Shown here piece after piece: positions 34,911 through 47,186 of a DNA stretch of 64,000 nucleotides. Under the pieces are notes generated by a model. The model searched no databases. It was not told the DNA's origin and worked only from the letters and a program-made list of their open reading frames with translations. Source of the stretch: Chamaea fasciata (Eukaryota; Chordata; Aves; Passeriformes; Sylviidae); assembly GCA_029207755.1 (NCBI GenBank), contig JARCOQ010000006.1, positions 8,896,013 through 8,960,012 of the forward strand, in the 5' to 3' direction. Every line of letters begins with the position of its first letter. The stretch's first letter is position 1. Both the position numbers and the translations under genes were made by a program.

Positions 34911-36345
34911 GCAGTGAATATAATTACTCACATACTGAAGTATTGTTTTTGAGGGTGTTTTATTCCCAGGGATTTATTAAAAACTCCTTGTTAAAATGTT
35001 CCACGTGCTTGGTGTGCTGTAGCAGCGAAGCACAGGACACAGTCCTCTTAAAAGCCACACACCCTGGGAAATAACTTCAGTTTTACAAAAGCCAGGGCTA
35101 AGGAACAAAGGAGGTTCAGCGAAGGGTGAAAGTGAAAAGTTGACTCTCATAATTAATTAATTTCTGCAATCTGCTTATTATATCTACTCACACACACTGA
35201 GGCAATTGCAGAAGATTTTAATGGGAAAGGGAGAGACATTTGCCACTTCCTTTGTTAACAAAGCTGAACGTTCTGCTGATAGAATCTGAATAATGGAGGA
35301 GTTGTGTTTCAGCACACACTCCTGGGCTGGGCTGGGAGATGAGTCACTTCTGAGACTGGACAAACACAAAAGAGGTTTCTGGACTTGGCTGGGTCTTTCT
35401 TTTAATTGTGGTTTTTAGAAAAGTCTTCAGCAACACTGTACAGGAGGCCACATATAATAAATTCTTCTTATTAGGTTGTTTCTTTCTAATTTTAAGATTC
35501 TCTGGATCAGATTTACATCTTATTTTTTCTAGCAGAGAGCTGAAGTCAATCTCCAGCAGAAAAAGAAATGGTATAAGATCAAAACTAAGGTAGAGATAAA
35601 TTATTTCCCTGATTTCATATATCCAGCACTGGAGATGGTAACAAACCTGACATGTTTATCTATTCAGACAATGTCTCATTTCCATGAACTATGCTAAATT
35701 ATTTTTTTATAGGGAGAGACACATTCTGACTACACATTGTTACTGTAACACTAGTTGCAATCAATCATGGATTAAGAATCCAATGTTTCACACACAGCAC
35801 AAATGCAAAACAAGAAGTTGATCCCTGTATCTAAGAGTCTACAGCCCCATTAAATACTTCTCTGAGCCAGATACACTTTACTTTGGTTATGTCACACAAG
35901 AGGTCAGCTGCCTCTTCTTTTTTTCCTGTCCTCAAGGAAAGTATCACATATTTAAGAACAATATAGATACAAACATAAATCATTCAAAAACTTTATTTTT
36001 CATGAAGTAGCCAGAATCTTTTACAGGTTTTGTTTCCCTACAGGAAGTGCAATTAGTTAAAATGATACTGATAAAACCCATTTGTTTGAAGGTAGCTTAT
36101 TATTTTTACATCACTCTACGGTGTAATTATAGCCTCTGGACAGAAGCCATTTATCCACACAAATGAGAGTGCATTTAACTCTCATGCATTTAACTGCATG
36201 AGCAGCTTCTTTAAACACTGGCTGTAGTCAAAGGACAGCAGCACACATTTGCAGAAGGCAGCTCAACCTGACTAATATGAAAGTCTAAAATAGTTGAGAT
36301 GAGGATTTAAATTACTGCCTTTGAGCAGACATCTTACTTTTATAT
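34911..36345. other. intergenic, nothing recognised
   Basis: No gene or repeat family seen. Confidence 0.5.
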
Positions 36346-36450
36346 ATCACAGAATCAAATCACAGAGTCACAGAATTGTTTGGTTTGGAAGGGGCCTTAA
36401 AGATCATCTAATTCCAAACCCCCTGCCATGGACAGGGACCCCTTCTAAAC
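36346..36450 (-). repeat. CR1 LINE 3' fragment
   Basis: The + strand starts with octamer-like ATCACAGAATC and CACAGAGTCACAGAATTG, then GGTTTGGAAGGGGCCTTAAA, GATCATCTAATTCCAAACCC and GCCATGGACAGGGACC. This is the reverse complement of a CR1 3' end. Confidence 0.9.
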
Positions 36451-39132
36451 ATAAATTTTATTAAACGAGATTAATTTTACTCTAAATGCCAGCTTCGAGA
36501 GATCAGTGCACTCTCCCATCAGGCAAGGCCAGTTCTCTTCCTGCTGACCTGAGCTGTTCACAGGTTATCAGCTTAGCTTAAATAGTGCAATAGTGAAAAC
36601 TGGCAAGAATAACTTGGAAGGACAAGGTTTACTGATGTGGTTTTTAGAAAGTAGGAAGCTCCTTATGCTATCTGTGTTTTTCCAGCTTTAGTATTCCTGG
36701 GGTTTATTTTTCCTAGAAGGTTTGAAATCTAGAAATCATTTGTCTATCTGTTTATAGAAGTAGTTATAAGCAGAAAAGGCAGAAAAGCATGTGTGTTACC
36801 ATGACTCTAGAGTCCAGGGTTTTAAGGTAAAATACTAGGCTATCTACTGGTTTTGAGCAAGGATGGCACAGCATTGTGTAGTGAGAGGGATGGGGAGAAT
36901 GACCTCAGATGTTTTTGTTTTCTGTGTAAAACCAAAAGCAATCAGTGACCACCCATAGACACAGAGCACGTGTCAAGCTCTTCATTCCAGCTGTGTTGTC
37001 ATTTCAGAATTATTCAAAAGGTCCTGATCCTGCCAACAAACTCCCTTTTTGTAGACATCTGCATTCATGCAAAATTTCTGCCAAACTCAGAGGCTCTCAG
37101 CAGGCACAAAGGGTTCTGACCTTGCACACTGAACAGAACTAAAGGTTAGGTGGGCAAGGAACACTGACAGCCTGTGGTAACAATGACTTGAAAAAGACAG
37201 TTTTCACTTGTTCTAATGTGAAAAACTTTTTTTTATGGCTTTTGCACTGAGAACATCCTGCAGCAAGCACTGCTGTGAAGCCATCTGCAGTACAAGCTGC
37301 AGATTTTGTGCAGGCCATGGGCAAAATGAGAGTGCTACCTGAAACAGATAGGCTAAACAGTCATTCTGTTTAGAGAATGAGGTCTTTACTAAAATAAAGA
37401 TAAAGATATAAAGATGAGGTCTTTACTCCTTGCAACACAAAAACCCCAAACCATTACAACTATTATGATTACACTAGGAAAAAAATGGACTATTAGGTTA
37501 CCCCTCTGCTTTTGCTGCATCTTCTCTGAAATCTGAACTTCTCCCTTCTTTTCAGCCTCAGGTTTAACTTTCCAAAAGCACGGACTGATTCTACTTAGTT
37601 TCTCCTCACAGTTTCCTTGGAAAGCCACTGCATAGGTCAAGTAGAGCTTTTGCATTCATGTTGATGTATCCATCAAAATCAAAAATGTCAGAGTTTTATT
37701 GTATTTGACTCACTCCCTTTCTTTTTTTCCCTCCAAGGATTAAGCGTCAAAGCTGCTTTTAGGAATAAGGAGTTAGGTCTTGTCCTAAAGGAAAAGTGAC
37801 CTTAGATGTCAACAGAAGCTGGATTAAGTCATCATCTTGTTACCCATTCCTTTTTGTTGCCTGAAAGTCAAAGTTGATGTGAAATATTCTGGTGAGGCAA
37901 GGTTTTTAGGAAAGAGCAAATCAGCCTCTCTCTATCTCTGAAATGTGAATATGTGCCCTGGTAGAACAGGGAAAAGACAGAGGTGGTGGAATTGAGATTT
38001 TCTTTGCTACCAAGATTGATGCTACAGATATTCATCTAGAGATAAATAAGACCTTGTGTGTATGCTTACTTTCACTTTTCCACTGAAGCATGAGAAACAA
38101 ATCGGGAGAAAGTGATTGGAAAAGCCTAAGGACTAGCGGAGAAGGGAGTGTATCTGTCGTGGGGAGAGCTGAGGCTGGGCTCTGCTCTGGTTTTGCAGTC
38201 ACTGAGGCAGGTGGGTGAGGCGACAGTCCCCAGTGCTCTCCTCACAGGTAGCTCAGCCCTGACGTGATGGATGGCCAGGCCACTCAGCAAGGTCAAAAGA
38301 GATTTCCACAGCACAGATGGGCAAAATGCTGTGAGACTGTTTCATTGCAAAGAAAAGTCACACTGGGAGAAAAGAATGATTTATCCAGGTGAGAAATATT
38401 TCTGTAGCGTGATTTCTTCTACCTGACCTGAGCTTTGCTGCAAGCCTTTCAAAGCACTGGAAAAGGGAAGTCTGTGCCCAAAGCATCCCATCTCTGAGGG
38501 CTGGGTCCTAAGGCACCTTTGTGCTTGGCAATATATTTCAATTGCCTGGGAGCTCTCTAAAGCCTAAGGGACATCAGGACCAAGACATTACTCGTGTGTC
38601 TGACCTTTTCTGCTCATTCTGTCTTCCTCAGGCAAATTGCAGGCTTTAAGGTTTGAAGGCTTTTGTCCTCATGGCATTCGGCTTGTTATATTGCCTGAGG
38701 AGACAGATAATGGCCTGTCGGTGGGGCAGAGGAGGGAAAGATGGAGAAGAAAGAGAAATGTCATTTGGAATATTCCTGCTGAATCTCTGGATTTTAAGAA
38801 ACACTCTCTGTGCCTCAAGCTGAGCTCTCCACTTTCAGATGATTCACATACCACTATTAAACAGGATGGTAGGAAGCTAGACCTGGCTGCATACCCCTTT
38901 CTACCTTCTCTGCTATATCCGATATTTATCCTATTTACCTTTTATTTATCCTATTTTTATATTCTTTCTATTCTCCAATTCTGTGTCTAAGAAAACTTTT
39001 CCTCCAGTCATCAAGTCCATATAAATCAGTGCATGTACAAAAAGAGAGAATAAAGGACTGGTTTGCATTTACAGCCAAAAATCTTTCCTCACTTTTTAGA
39101 AGGAAGGCATAGAGAAGATCCCACACATCACT
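36451..39132. other. intergenic, nothing recognised
   Basis: No gene or repeat family seen. On the minus strand TAAATAAAAGG at about 38938-38950 could serve as a polyadenylation signal for the small frame at 39133-39312. Confidence 0.4.
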
Positions 39133-39312
39133 TTAAAAATGGTTCAGGAAAATCAAGATGATCACAGTCACGTAGACAACCACACCAAGAAGCAGGAAAT
39201 ACAGAATAATTTTGGGTTTAACTTCTTCCATAGTTTCAACAAAAGAAAAGTACACGTGGCTAAGTATACACACAATTTCAATTATTCCTAGCCTCTTTTC
39301 CTCCCTTCCCAT
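39133..39312 (-). CDS. candidate membrane micropeptide, 59 aa, unnamed
   Basis: I do not recognise this frame. It runs from ATG (39312) to TAA (39133), 59 codons. The first ten residues are charged (G-R-E-E-K-R), then comes a moderately hydrophobic stretch at 11-25. An M-E-E-V-K-P-K segment at 28-34 is followed by about 22 strongly hydrophobic residues (35-56: I, L, V, F, Y) and a short N-H-F end. The internal Met at residue 28 has a very good initiation context (A at -3, G at +4) and alone would give a 32-residue tail-anchored peptide of sarcolipin-like size. It lacks the sarcolipin/phospholamban motif. AATAAA lies about 190 bases downstream on the same strand. Chance hydrophobic frames are common in T-rich DNA, so this is only a candidate. 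Confidence 0.2.
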   Translation of the reverse strand: MGREEKRLGIIEIVCILSHVYFSFVETMEEVKPKIILYFLLLGVVVYVTVIILIFLNHF

Positions 39313-40227
39313 GAAGTGTGAAACTGTATTTTTGGCTCTCTAGTACTCTACGACAGGAACACATGGGTGACGTGAGGTGAAGTTCTAGGTCAATCATCTC
39401 CATGACTGAAAGGAGGCTGAAAGGGCAGAAAGGACAAATCCACACTGTGAATTATTCATGTGTATGGATAAATATGAATACCACATGATAATTTTAAATA
39501 GGGAGATATCTTACAAGAGTCACAAAGCATAAGATCCTGCAGTGTGTTTTTATCATGCTAAACTGTATCTCTTAGCTTGTATTAAAATAACTAAATGACC
39601 ACCTGACCTTCAAAAATACTCAGGACTCAGAAGCTGTTAATAGCATTCCCTTCTTTAGGTTTGCTGTGGAATGTCTCAGCATCAATTTTTTTTTTTTTAA
39701 ATAACACACAAATGAGTAAATTAAAAATGAAGTGTGTTACTACAGAACTACTATGCTCTGCTTCTATTTTCTGAACTCTTTCTCTCACTTGCTTCCTTCA
39801 GAGTATGTCTCAATTTCTAACATATGTTCCTGAAAGTTACTCTTGATAAACGCTTTCAGGGTTAGAGACTGGGGTTATTCTGTGTCTGTGGGTGGTATCA
39901 CGTCAATTAAAAACAATATACTCTGTCCCACTTAAAAAAGGGGAAGATCATAAAAAAGAGCCCCACGTTCCCGTATGATAAAAAACGGAGAGATTAAATA
40001 GAATATTGTAGGTTATGATTGCAGCTGGTCTCTGCAGTCCGTTTTTCAGTTTCAGATGTTTGCCTCAGGCCTGTGACAGTCACATCTCATGATGTACTCA
40101 CATAGTGACCGTCAGGGGCAGAGACCACCCAAGAAATTCTGTTTGTTGGCTAATTATTGCCACAAGGAACCGCCAGTTCACATACCCTCTCCCATTTGTG
40201 CATTGGTTTAGCTTTTTGCAGCTGCAC

Positions 40228-40228
<1 letters not shown>
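39313..40228. other. intergenic, nothing recognised
   Basis: No gene or repeat family seen. Confidence 0.5.

Positions 40229-40259
<31 letters not shown>
40229..40259. repeat. poly-A tract of 31
   Basis: An uninterrupted A run preceded by GCAGCTGCACC. It could be the tail of a retroposed transcript on the + strand, but I see no polyadenylation signal or familiar gene just before it. Confidence 0.95.
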
Positions 40260-40261
<2 letters not shown>

Positions 40262-40517
40262 CCTTGAGAAGGATGAGAAAGGGCTTGCTTATATTGCATG
40301 CAAAGAAAACATTTTCAAAGTGTGGGGCCAAACCCAAGGGGATAAGTATGGCCCCTTATGGGTGGCTACAGTTATCAGAGGTATTGAAATATCCTGAAGT
40401 TCTGCTATTGCCACCTAAGGGAGAGACAGAGGGAGGGTGTTTATACCTCCTTTCCCAACTTGCCTTGTGCTGTTGCTTCTTCCCTGCAGCAGCTGTCAGG
40501 GGCCAAATGTTTAGACA

Positions 40518-41014
40518 TGAAACAAGGTTTACCACAGAGAGTGGTTCCCCCAGGGAAGAGGAAAACCCTGCACTAATGCCCTCAAAAACTCCTTTCTAAG
40601 CATAGTAAGCAAGAGGCTTACTCACATGCTCCCTCAGTTCAAGAGCGCAAATTGCTGCTAGAAAGTTCCTCGTTCTTTGTGTTATACCATAGGTTGACTT
40701 TTGGTGCAGGAATTTTATTATTCCTAATCGTCCTCACCTATTGGACCCTTCCCTCAGACCTGCCTTAACTCCTCCTCACACTGGGGTGTATAAATACCCT
40801 TGTCTGAGAGGGGACTCTGCCTTTTTGCCCTTGTTGCTGTCTTATTTATGTTTCCTCTGTTGTACTGTATGCCTTCTTGTTTGTTATTTTGCATGACTAA
40901 ATTTTGTTTCTGGATAACTAGATCAAGGCTACCTTTCTCTATCAAGCCTCCATTGGGGCAGAATCTCAAGGAAAATCAAAGGGTTGGTCCGGGCTCAGAC
41001 CTCCAGGAGTTTCA
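40518..41014 (+). mobile_element. solo LTR, family X, copy 1
   Basis: A 497-base block with TGAAA...TTTCA inverted ends. It carries a clear TATA box (GTGTATAAATACC at about 40787). From about 40532 it aligns over its whole length, in the same orientation, with 51288-51782. Shared blocks include CATAGTAAGCAAGAGGCTTA, TTGGACCCTTCCCTCAGACC and CACACTGGGGTGTATAAATA. Short open frames inside it are LTR sequence, not genes. The family name is not known to me. Confidence 0.75.
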
Positions 41015-41387
41015 GTTCATGGCAGCTGTTCTGAGCTCCCATGTTGTCCTGCTGAGCAAAGCCAAGCAAGTCACAATTAACTGCCTGATAATAAACTAAG
41101 GGCTGTCATACCTGCCCTGCGCAGGGGCAGCATCCAGGACAAGTGGCTTTAGAAATTTCCACCAAGATCTTTGGAAGATGGTGATAATTCTTGTGCCAAA
41201 TGTTGGTGGGAGTAGTAACAAGACAGGAGCCTGAACCATAGGCATTGAAGCCACATGTGCTTGATAATACACGAATGTAAGTTTCAGGGAGTTCAGGGCT
41301 GGAATTTTGCAATTGTGGTGTTTGGCTGGCCCAGCTCTCCTGTGTGCCAAACACCACAACTGCAAAATGTGTTTTCTAGGCTTACTT

Positions 41388-41430
41388 TTTTTTTTTTTTC
41401 TTTTTTTTTTTTTTTCTTTTTTTTTTTTCT
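41388..41430. repeat. interrupted poly-T tract
   Basis: T-runs broken by single C bases, directly before the LTR at 41440. The following TTCTTCTCTC may be the integration site. Confidence 0.9.
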
Positions 41431-41439
41431 TCTTCTCTC

Positions 41440-41991
41440 TGTGAGCTGGTTTTGGCTGCTGTAGAGTTAATTCCCTTCCCAGCAGCTGGTATGAGCCTGT
41501 GTTTTGGGTTTGTACTGAACAGAGTTGATGATGCAGAGATGTTTTTATTACTGCTGAGTAGGATCACAGAGAGCCAAGACCTTTTCTGCTTTTCCTGCAG
41601 CCAGACTGGGGAGGGCATGCGGATTCCTGGGAGGGTGGGAGGAGAGACAGCCAACTAAAGGGGTATTGCATACCATGTGACCATGTAAATCAGGGAAGGA
41701 GGAGGAAAGGGGAGACATTTGGAGCCTTGGTGTTTGTCTTCTCAAGTCATTTTCTGTAGGATGGGGCCCTGCTCTCCTGGTGATGATTAAATACTTGCCT
41801 GTCCATAGAAAGCAGTGAATTAATTCCTTGGGTTTTTTGCCTGCATGCATGGTTTTCGCTTTCCCTATAAAGCTCTCTTTATCTCAACCCACAAGTTTTC
41901 TACCCTTCTGATTCTCTCCCCAGTCCTGCTGGTGGAGAGTGAGTGAGGGTTTTTAAGGGACCTGACTGCTGGCTGGGGAGAAACCACGACA
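41440..41991 (+). mobile_element. solo LTR, family Y, copy 1
   Basis: The block starts TGTGAGCTGGTTTTGGCTG and ends AAACCACGACA, 552 bases. The order (GTAGAGTTAATTCCCTTCC, GAGATGTTTTTATTACTGCT, GTATTGCATACCATGTGACC, TTATCTCAACCCACAAG) fits a very common songbird LTR family known to me by pattern. CTATAAAGCTC (about 41865) is the promoter/polyadenylation region. TTCTCTC flanks both ends (41433-41439 and 41992-41998), a plausible target duplication although the site is low complexity. There is no internal region. Confidence 0.85.
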
Positions 41992-41998
41992 TTCTCTC

Positions 41999-44900
41999 AC
42001 TCTTCTCTTTCTTCTCTTCTATGTCACCAGTTCACGTTCCCTCACTTAAGTTCTACAAACATCCTCATGTTCAGACTCATCTAATTCTATTTAACCTATG
42101 GCTCATAAGACTCAAAATTTATAAATTTATCAAATGGGGTGTAAGCAATGATGAGGAAAATGCTGTTGTTCCACATGGCTGGTTTTGTACATTGTTTCTG
42201 AGGCTCAGTCTGTTGTGTCAATGGAAGACTGAAAAAAAAAAAATAGTAGGAAAAAATGCCTGTTTTTTCCCCCTGTAAACTAAGGCAGGTTTGTGTAGTG
42301 AGATGAGAAACTGACAGGCTGAAAATGAAAAACAAGTAACGTCATTCTTGTCACCCTGCACAATTTCTTGTCACAGAATTTTTGTGATATGAAAAAGTCA
42401 CAGACTTTTAAGAAGTTAATGGAATCATCAATGCAAGAAAAATCTGTCTTTGGTTGAGACAGCTCTTCTGGGTCACCAAATCCCCGAGATGCAGGTGTCT
42501 GAATCTGGGGAATGTGTTCTGAAAAAGAAGTACTACGTTTGTTCTGGTTTTTTAGTCTTTTTTAAGCATCCACTATGGGCCATGGTCACAAGCAAGGTCC
42601 TGAGCTATTGGAGAGAGGTGATCTAATCCTATGTGGCTGTTTTTAGGGGAAAATCCCACTGTTTTGAACAAGGCAGATGCTTTCCAGGGAAAAAAGAGGG
42701 CATGTGCTCTTTCTGGCTGTGATGTCTCTTGCACAGCTCTCCACTGGCATTTCCCAGGCCCAGAATGAAATTTCCCCTATCTGTGCAAATCTCTGGATTT
42801 TTTCTTTGCTTGCAAACACAGTAAAATTTTATTATAGAAAAAAGTTAATTTTCCAGCTGTTCCTCAAATAGCTTGAGTTGTTCCACAGAATAAATTCTAA
42901 AATAAAACACCATACCAAATTAGAAGAAGGTGGAAATTATTCAATTTATTCTGCCCAAAAATTTTTACAATATATAGATTTGAACTACAGGTTTGATTGT
43001 ATTATGTTTTCTTCTTTTAGCTTGATTTGCCTCCCAGGTGGTGTTAGACAACACCAACTTGCATTCTGCATTGACACAGGCTAGAGCAAAATAATAACTG
43101 AAAACAAATATATCCCCAGCTGTAGAGCAGTGGAAAGGCAGCTCTCCAAGACGTCTGCCTGCACTGCCAGTAGCGATGTCTGTGTTATGTAGGGAAAACC
43201 TCACTCCTTCAAATGGGATTCCTACTCCACCCTGTGATGTAATAACTGCTCTGTCCCCTGTGCTTGGTTTAAAGTAATGGTGCTCCCCAAAACTATGGAA
43301 GAAACTATTCCTGAGGGATGTGAATCTCCCTAGATTTATGTCCGTATCTTCAGTGAGACACAGCACTCCTTCTATTCCTGAAAAAAAATGGGGAAAGGTT
43401 TGAATTTGGCAGTGAAGCACCCAGAGTTCAGTAGGCAGCCTATAGCTTTTACCTGCAAGTACAAAATGTCCTGATTTTATAGGGAATAAACCCCATAAAT
43501 CAAGAAATCATTATCCATTTGGAAGAGAGAAATGGCACATATCAAAACACACTTTAATCCTGAGCTTAAATTCAGTCTATTCAACAGCCTCTAATATATC
43601 CTGGTCTGCTGACACAGGACAATATGCCAAAGGCATCATTGGATTGTAATGACACAAGTAAAATGATGAAAGAAAATAAAACCCAGCTGGGGGAGAGAGA
43701 TGTCCCTTAGCAAGTGAAAAGGTAGTGACAGCCGTGAAAAGTAAGAACAAGGAAAAGAGAAATGCATATCTAGTCTGACTACAAAGGACATGTAAGGAAA
43801 AAACCTAACACAAAAATTCAAGTTACTGTGGTATCCTTCCAGCTTTCAACTGGGGAATTATTCAGAAAGCAACTTAGTCAAGAAAAACACACATAACAGA
43901 GCAATTTCTAGTGTATATGGGCACAGCTTTAAATGCAGGAGTAACAGTGTGCTGCTACTCATGGAAAAAACACACTCGACTCCCGTTTGCTTCCTATATT
44001 TTTGTTACAGGAGGAGTTTGAAAAAGTAAGATGGAAAAGAGGTGGATTTTAAAATACATTACAACTGAGGAAGAAGCACAGACAATGGAAGCTCACATTT
44101 GTGCACTCCAAGGGCTGCCACAAGCTGTGGTACTTCAAACAGAGGGGGATGTGAGAGGTCAAAACCTGCCAAGGGCCAGAAGCTGTGCTATGTGATGGAA
44201 AGCCAAACAGACTCCATCTATGGGGACTGGGATAAAAACCTGTTACATTTCTGTTCTTTATTTCTCTAGTGACTGGAATATGTCTTATCTGTGTCTATTT
44301 TACACACAATATAGCACATAACATGTCCACAATTCTACATTTTGTTTGTCATAAGTGGAAATCAGTGTTCATCTATTATTGCTCTGGTGGGACTACTGTG
44401 GCCACTAAGGAAGACAATATTAGTCAAAATAATCCTTTTGTAAACAACATTTTACCTTGAGAGGTATGGGTCAGTTATCTGAGCCTGAAATTCAGAGATC
44501 TCTTAGTTCTAAACCTGAATCAAACAAAATAACATCGCTTACTCAGCTGTTCATCTTTTCCTTATACCTTATGCAGGCAAAGGCAGGCAAATCAAGAAAT
44601 AGAGATAAATGGCTTCTTTAGAGCTTGGTTGTTGAAGTGGTAAATCAAGTGTGAATGTTGGATTAGAGGTGCTTGCCAGCAAGCAGGCATCTTCTTATCT
44701 CTCAAAACAATTTCCATTGAGAAATAATACAATTTTTTGCATGCTAAAGACAGATTTATTCTGGTTTAGCAGTCATGTATTCCTGATAATATGTCATTCT
44801 TACTTTTTTCTTTTTAAATTTCTATTCAAAAAGGTTTTATTGAATTATCTTTTGAAAGAGAAGCATTAACTTTGGTAAACAAGAGACTGGAAGTGTTTCC

Positions 44901-46743
44901 AAGGCTAGACAGAGAGACCATTAGGACTGCTCAAGGTGCAATCTGGAGAATTTTAGTTCTTATCTGAACTGTTTTCAAATTGACAAGGGTACCTTGACAT
45001 TTGGTGTAAGGACCTGGCCACAGCTCAGATAGTGACTGCTGCATTATTTTTCTTCTTAATTGAAATTTAATTGAATACCATGCTGATAAAAGACACAATT
45101 GATTATTTGCTTCTTACTTTTGTGCCTTGGTTACACGTGCTCTGTGATTCTCTGGTTCACAAAGCACTTCTCCTGGCCAACAGAGCCAGTGGGACATTTT
45201 CCTTAACCCTTTTTTTTTAATCTATTTGAAGAGCCTCTCCAGAAGCCCATGTGCCTTTTACACTCTGCTTTTTGGGGGCTTTTTTTTGTGTGTGATTTGG
45301 TTTTGGATTTGTTTCTTCTTGCTTTTAAATATTATAAGAAGAGAATGTAGCTCTGGCCACACAGTCAGGGAAGCAATGAGAATTCAAAGGTGTCTGCTCC
45401 ATCTTCTCCATGGTCTTAAATCAATTATTTACAGCCAGGAATAAAAGGGGACTCATCTACGGTGATGGACTTGGAGGCATCTGGCCCCTAAACTCTTGAC
45501 TGAGCTGGCGAAGATCCCCTACATAAAGCACAGACCTCTCAGGAGTTCAGGCAATGACTTATGCATGTTTTACATGTCATCCATATTCACCACGGCCAAA
45601 TTATTTGTTTACCAGGGTGGTTTAAACAAGATATTGAAAAGGCAGTAAAATGGCTGGAGGTATATGCTGCTTTTCAAGATAAGAAATTAAATAATTTAGG
45701 ATGCCTCAGTCTAAAAAAAAATAAAAGAGATACTTCAGCAAAAGTTTATAAAACTATGAACAACATGAAAGAAAATGAATAGGGAAATACTAATTCATTT
45801 ACACAGATGAGTGCCCAAAGGCATTAACAAACAGCAGGTTTTAAATAAATTAATGCTAAAAATGTAGAAATAATTGCCACAGAATGGTACAGAGGCCAAA
45901 AATATAGATTAATGTTTGTAAAAGAATAGCAAAAATACCAGCAAAGAAGGTCCTCGAGGACCTATTAGGCATGAATATTTGGATTCAACATCTGTTTCAG
46001 AAAACCCAAGCCTCCAGATTGCCAAAATCCGTGAGTCCTCACTGAGAGGGTGCTTTGTTTATAATATCCCTGGATATCAGCTTGCTTTGTTTTAAAATAT
46101 TCTCCAGGATGGGACTGGGCTTGCAAAGGAAGACACTAAGATATAAATGCTGACATTTGTGTGTGCACTTCTACCATGTGCAAGCACCAGTGCAGTCATC
46201 ACTGAAATGTGGAGAGTAATTCAGCTCCTAAATCACAGGCACTTCAGTGGATGAGACAAACAACTCCCCAAACTCTGGAGGGTGTAATTCAATCATCTGA
46301 ACCCAGGTTAGTGCTGTCTCAGATGTTCTATGAGTACTGGCTGCCTTCTGTTGGTCTTGAGAAGGTCACAGCGGTCCAATAGATCCTGTGACATGTCCAT
46401 GCAGGTCACCTAGGATGTAGGAGTTGTATCTTCTTGGGTTTAGATATTTAATTCTAAATGTCTCAGCCTTGAATTAATCTTACTGCTAACTTTGAGAAAC
46501 AAGGTAGTGGAATGAATGAGCCTTTGGTTTCATTCACTCAGACCATTCCTATATTTTCCTCTGTCTTCCACTCCATAGCTGTAAAGTGGACAAAAATGTC
46601 ATTTTCCTAGGTTTTGTGTATTATGCTATTTGGGATTAAATCTACAGTATAAGCAATAAAGTCCTGATCCATACAAGTATTTAAATCTTCTCACTATCTG
46701 AATGCCCCTAGTAGATGACATCCCACATTTCCTGGCTCACTAC
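41999..46743. other. intergenic; one weak exon-like segment
   Basis: No recognisable gene. On the minus strand a TTTTTTTTCAG acceptor at 43378-43388 opens into an unbroken frame to about 42965, with no recognisable domain and no convincing donor. The rest is AT-rich DNA. Confidence 0.4.
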
Positions 46744-46862
46744 CTTAGTGGTTGGGAAAACAGTGCACATCAGCTGCAGTATAAATCCTCTGGGGCCATT
46801 GGCATTCATCAAAATCAGAAAGAGTCTGTAATTTGTCTCTAAATCAAGCTCTAACTTACCAT
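46744..46862 (-). other. exon-like segment of unknown gene
   Basis: The minus strand has a pyrimidine-rich tract ending TTCATCAG, then 119 open bases and AAG|GTAGTGAG as a donor. The segment begins ATGGTAAGT, so a second donor lies three bases after the acceptor. The coded peptide (L-E-L-D-L-E-T-N-Y then hydrophobic residues) has no domain I know. Chance is quite possible. Confidence 0.2.
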
Positions 46863-46974
46863 CTGATGAATAAATAAATAAAAAAAGAAGACGGTTTTGA
46901 GTCACACAGTGGAATCAAGGCAGGGTCCTGCCTCTTGAGCAGCAAAAAGTAGAGGTAGAAATCAAAGCCTTTGA

Positions 46975-47186
46975 ATTAGATTAGACCTTAGTAAGAAATT
47001 CTTTACTCTGAAGGTTGCCCAGAGAAGCTTTTGATGTTTTCTCCATCCTGGAAGTAGTCAAGGCCATGTTGGATGGGGACTTGGAGCAACCTGGTCTAGT
47101 GAAAGGTGTTCCTCCCTATTCCAGGGGCTTGGAATGAGATGGTCTTTAGGTTCCTTCCAACCCAAACCATTCTGTGATTCTGTGAC
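46975..47186 (+). repeat. CR1 LINE 3' fragment
   Basis: GTAAGAAATTCTTTACTCTG, CAAGGCCATGTTGGATGGGG, GAGCAACCTGGTCTAGTGAA and TTCCTTCCAACCCAAACC lead to ATTCTGTGATTCTGTGA, the complete CR1 3' end in + orientation. Confidence 0.92.

Noticed and set aside
40105..40599. 164-codon + frame
   Set aside because: It passes through the 31-base poly-A tract as polylysine, so the frame is an artefact.
40800..41099. Frame of 99 codons with hydrophobic start
   Set aside because: It lies inside the solo LTR and has a counterpart in the second copy at 51.6 kb; repeat sequence.
45561..45782. 73-codon + frame rich in lysine
   Set aside because: No domain, A-rich composition, no splice or initiation support.
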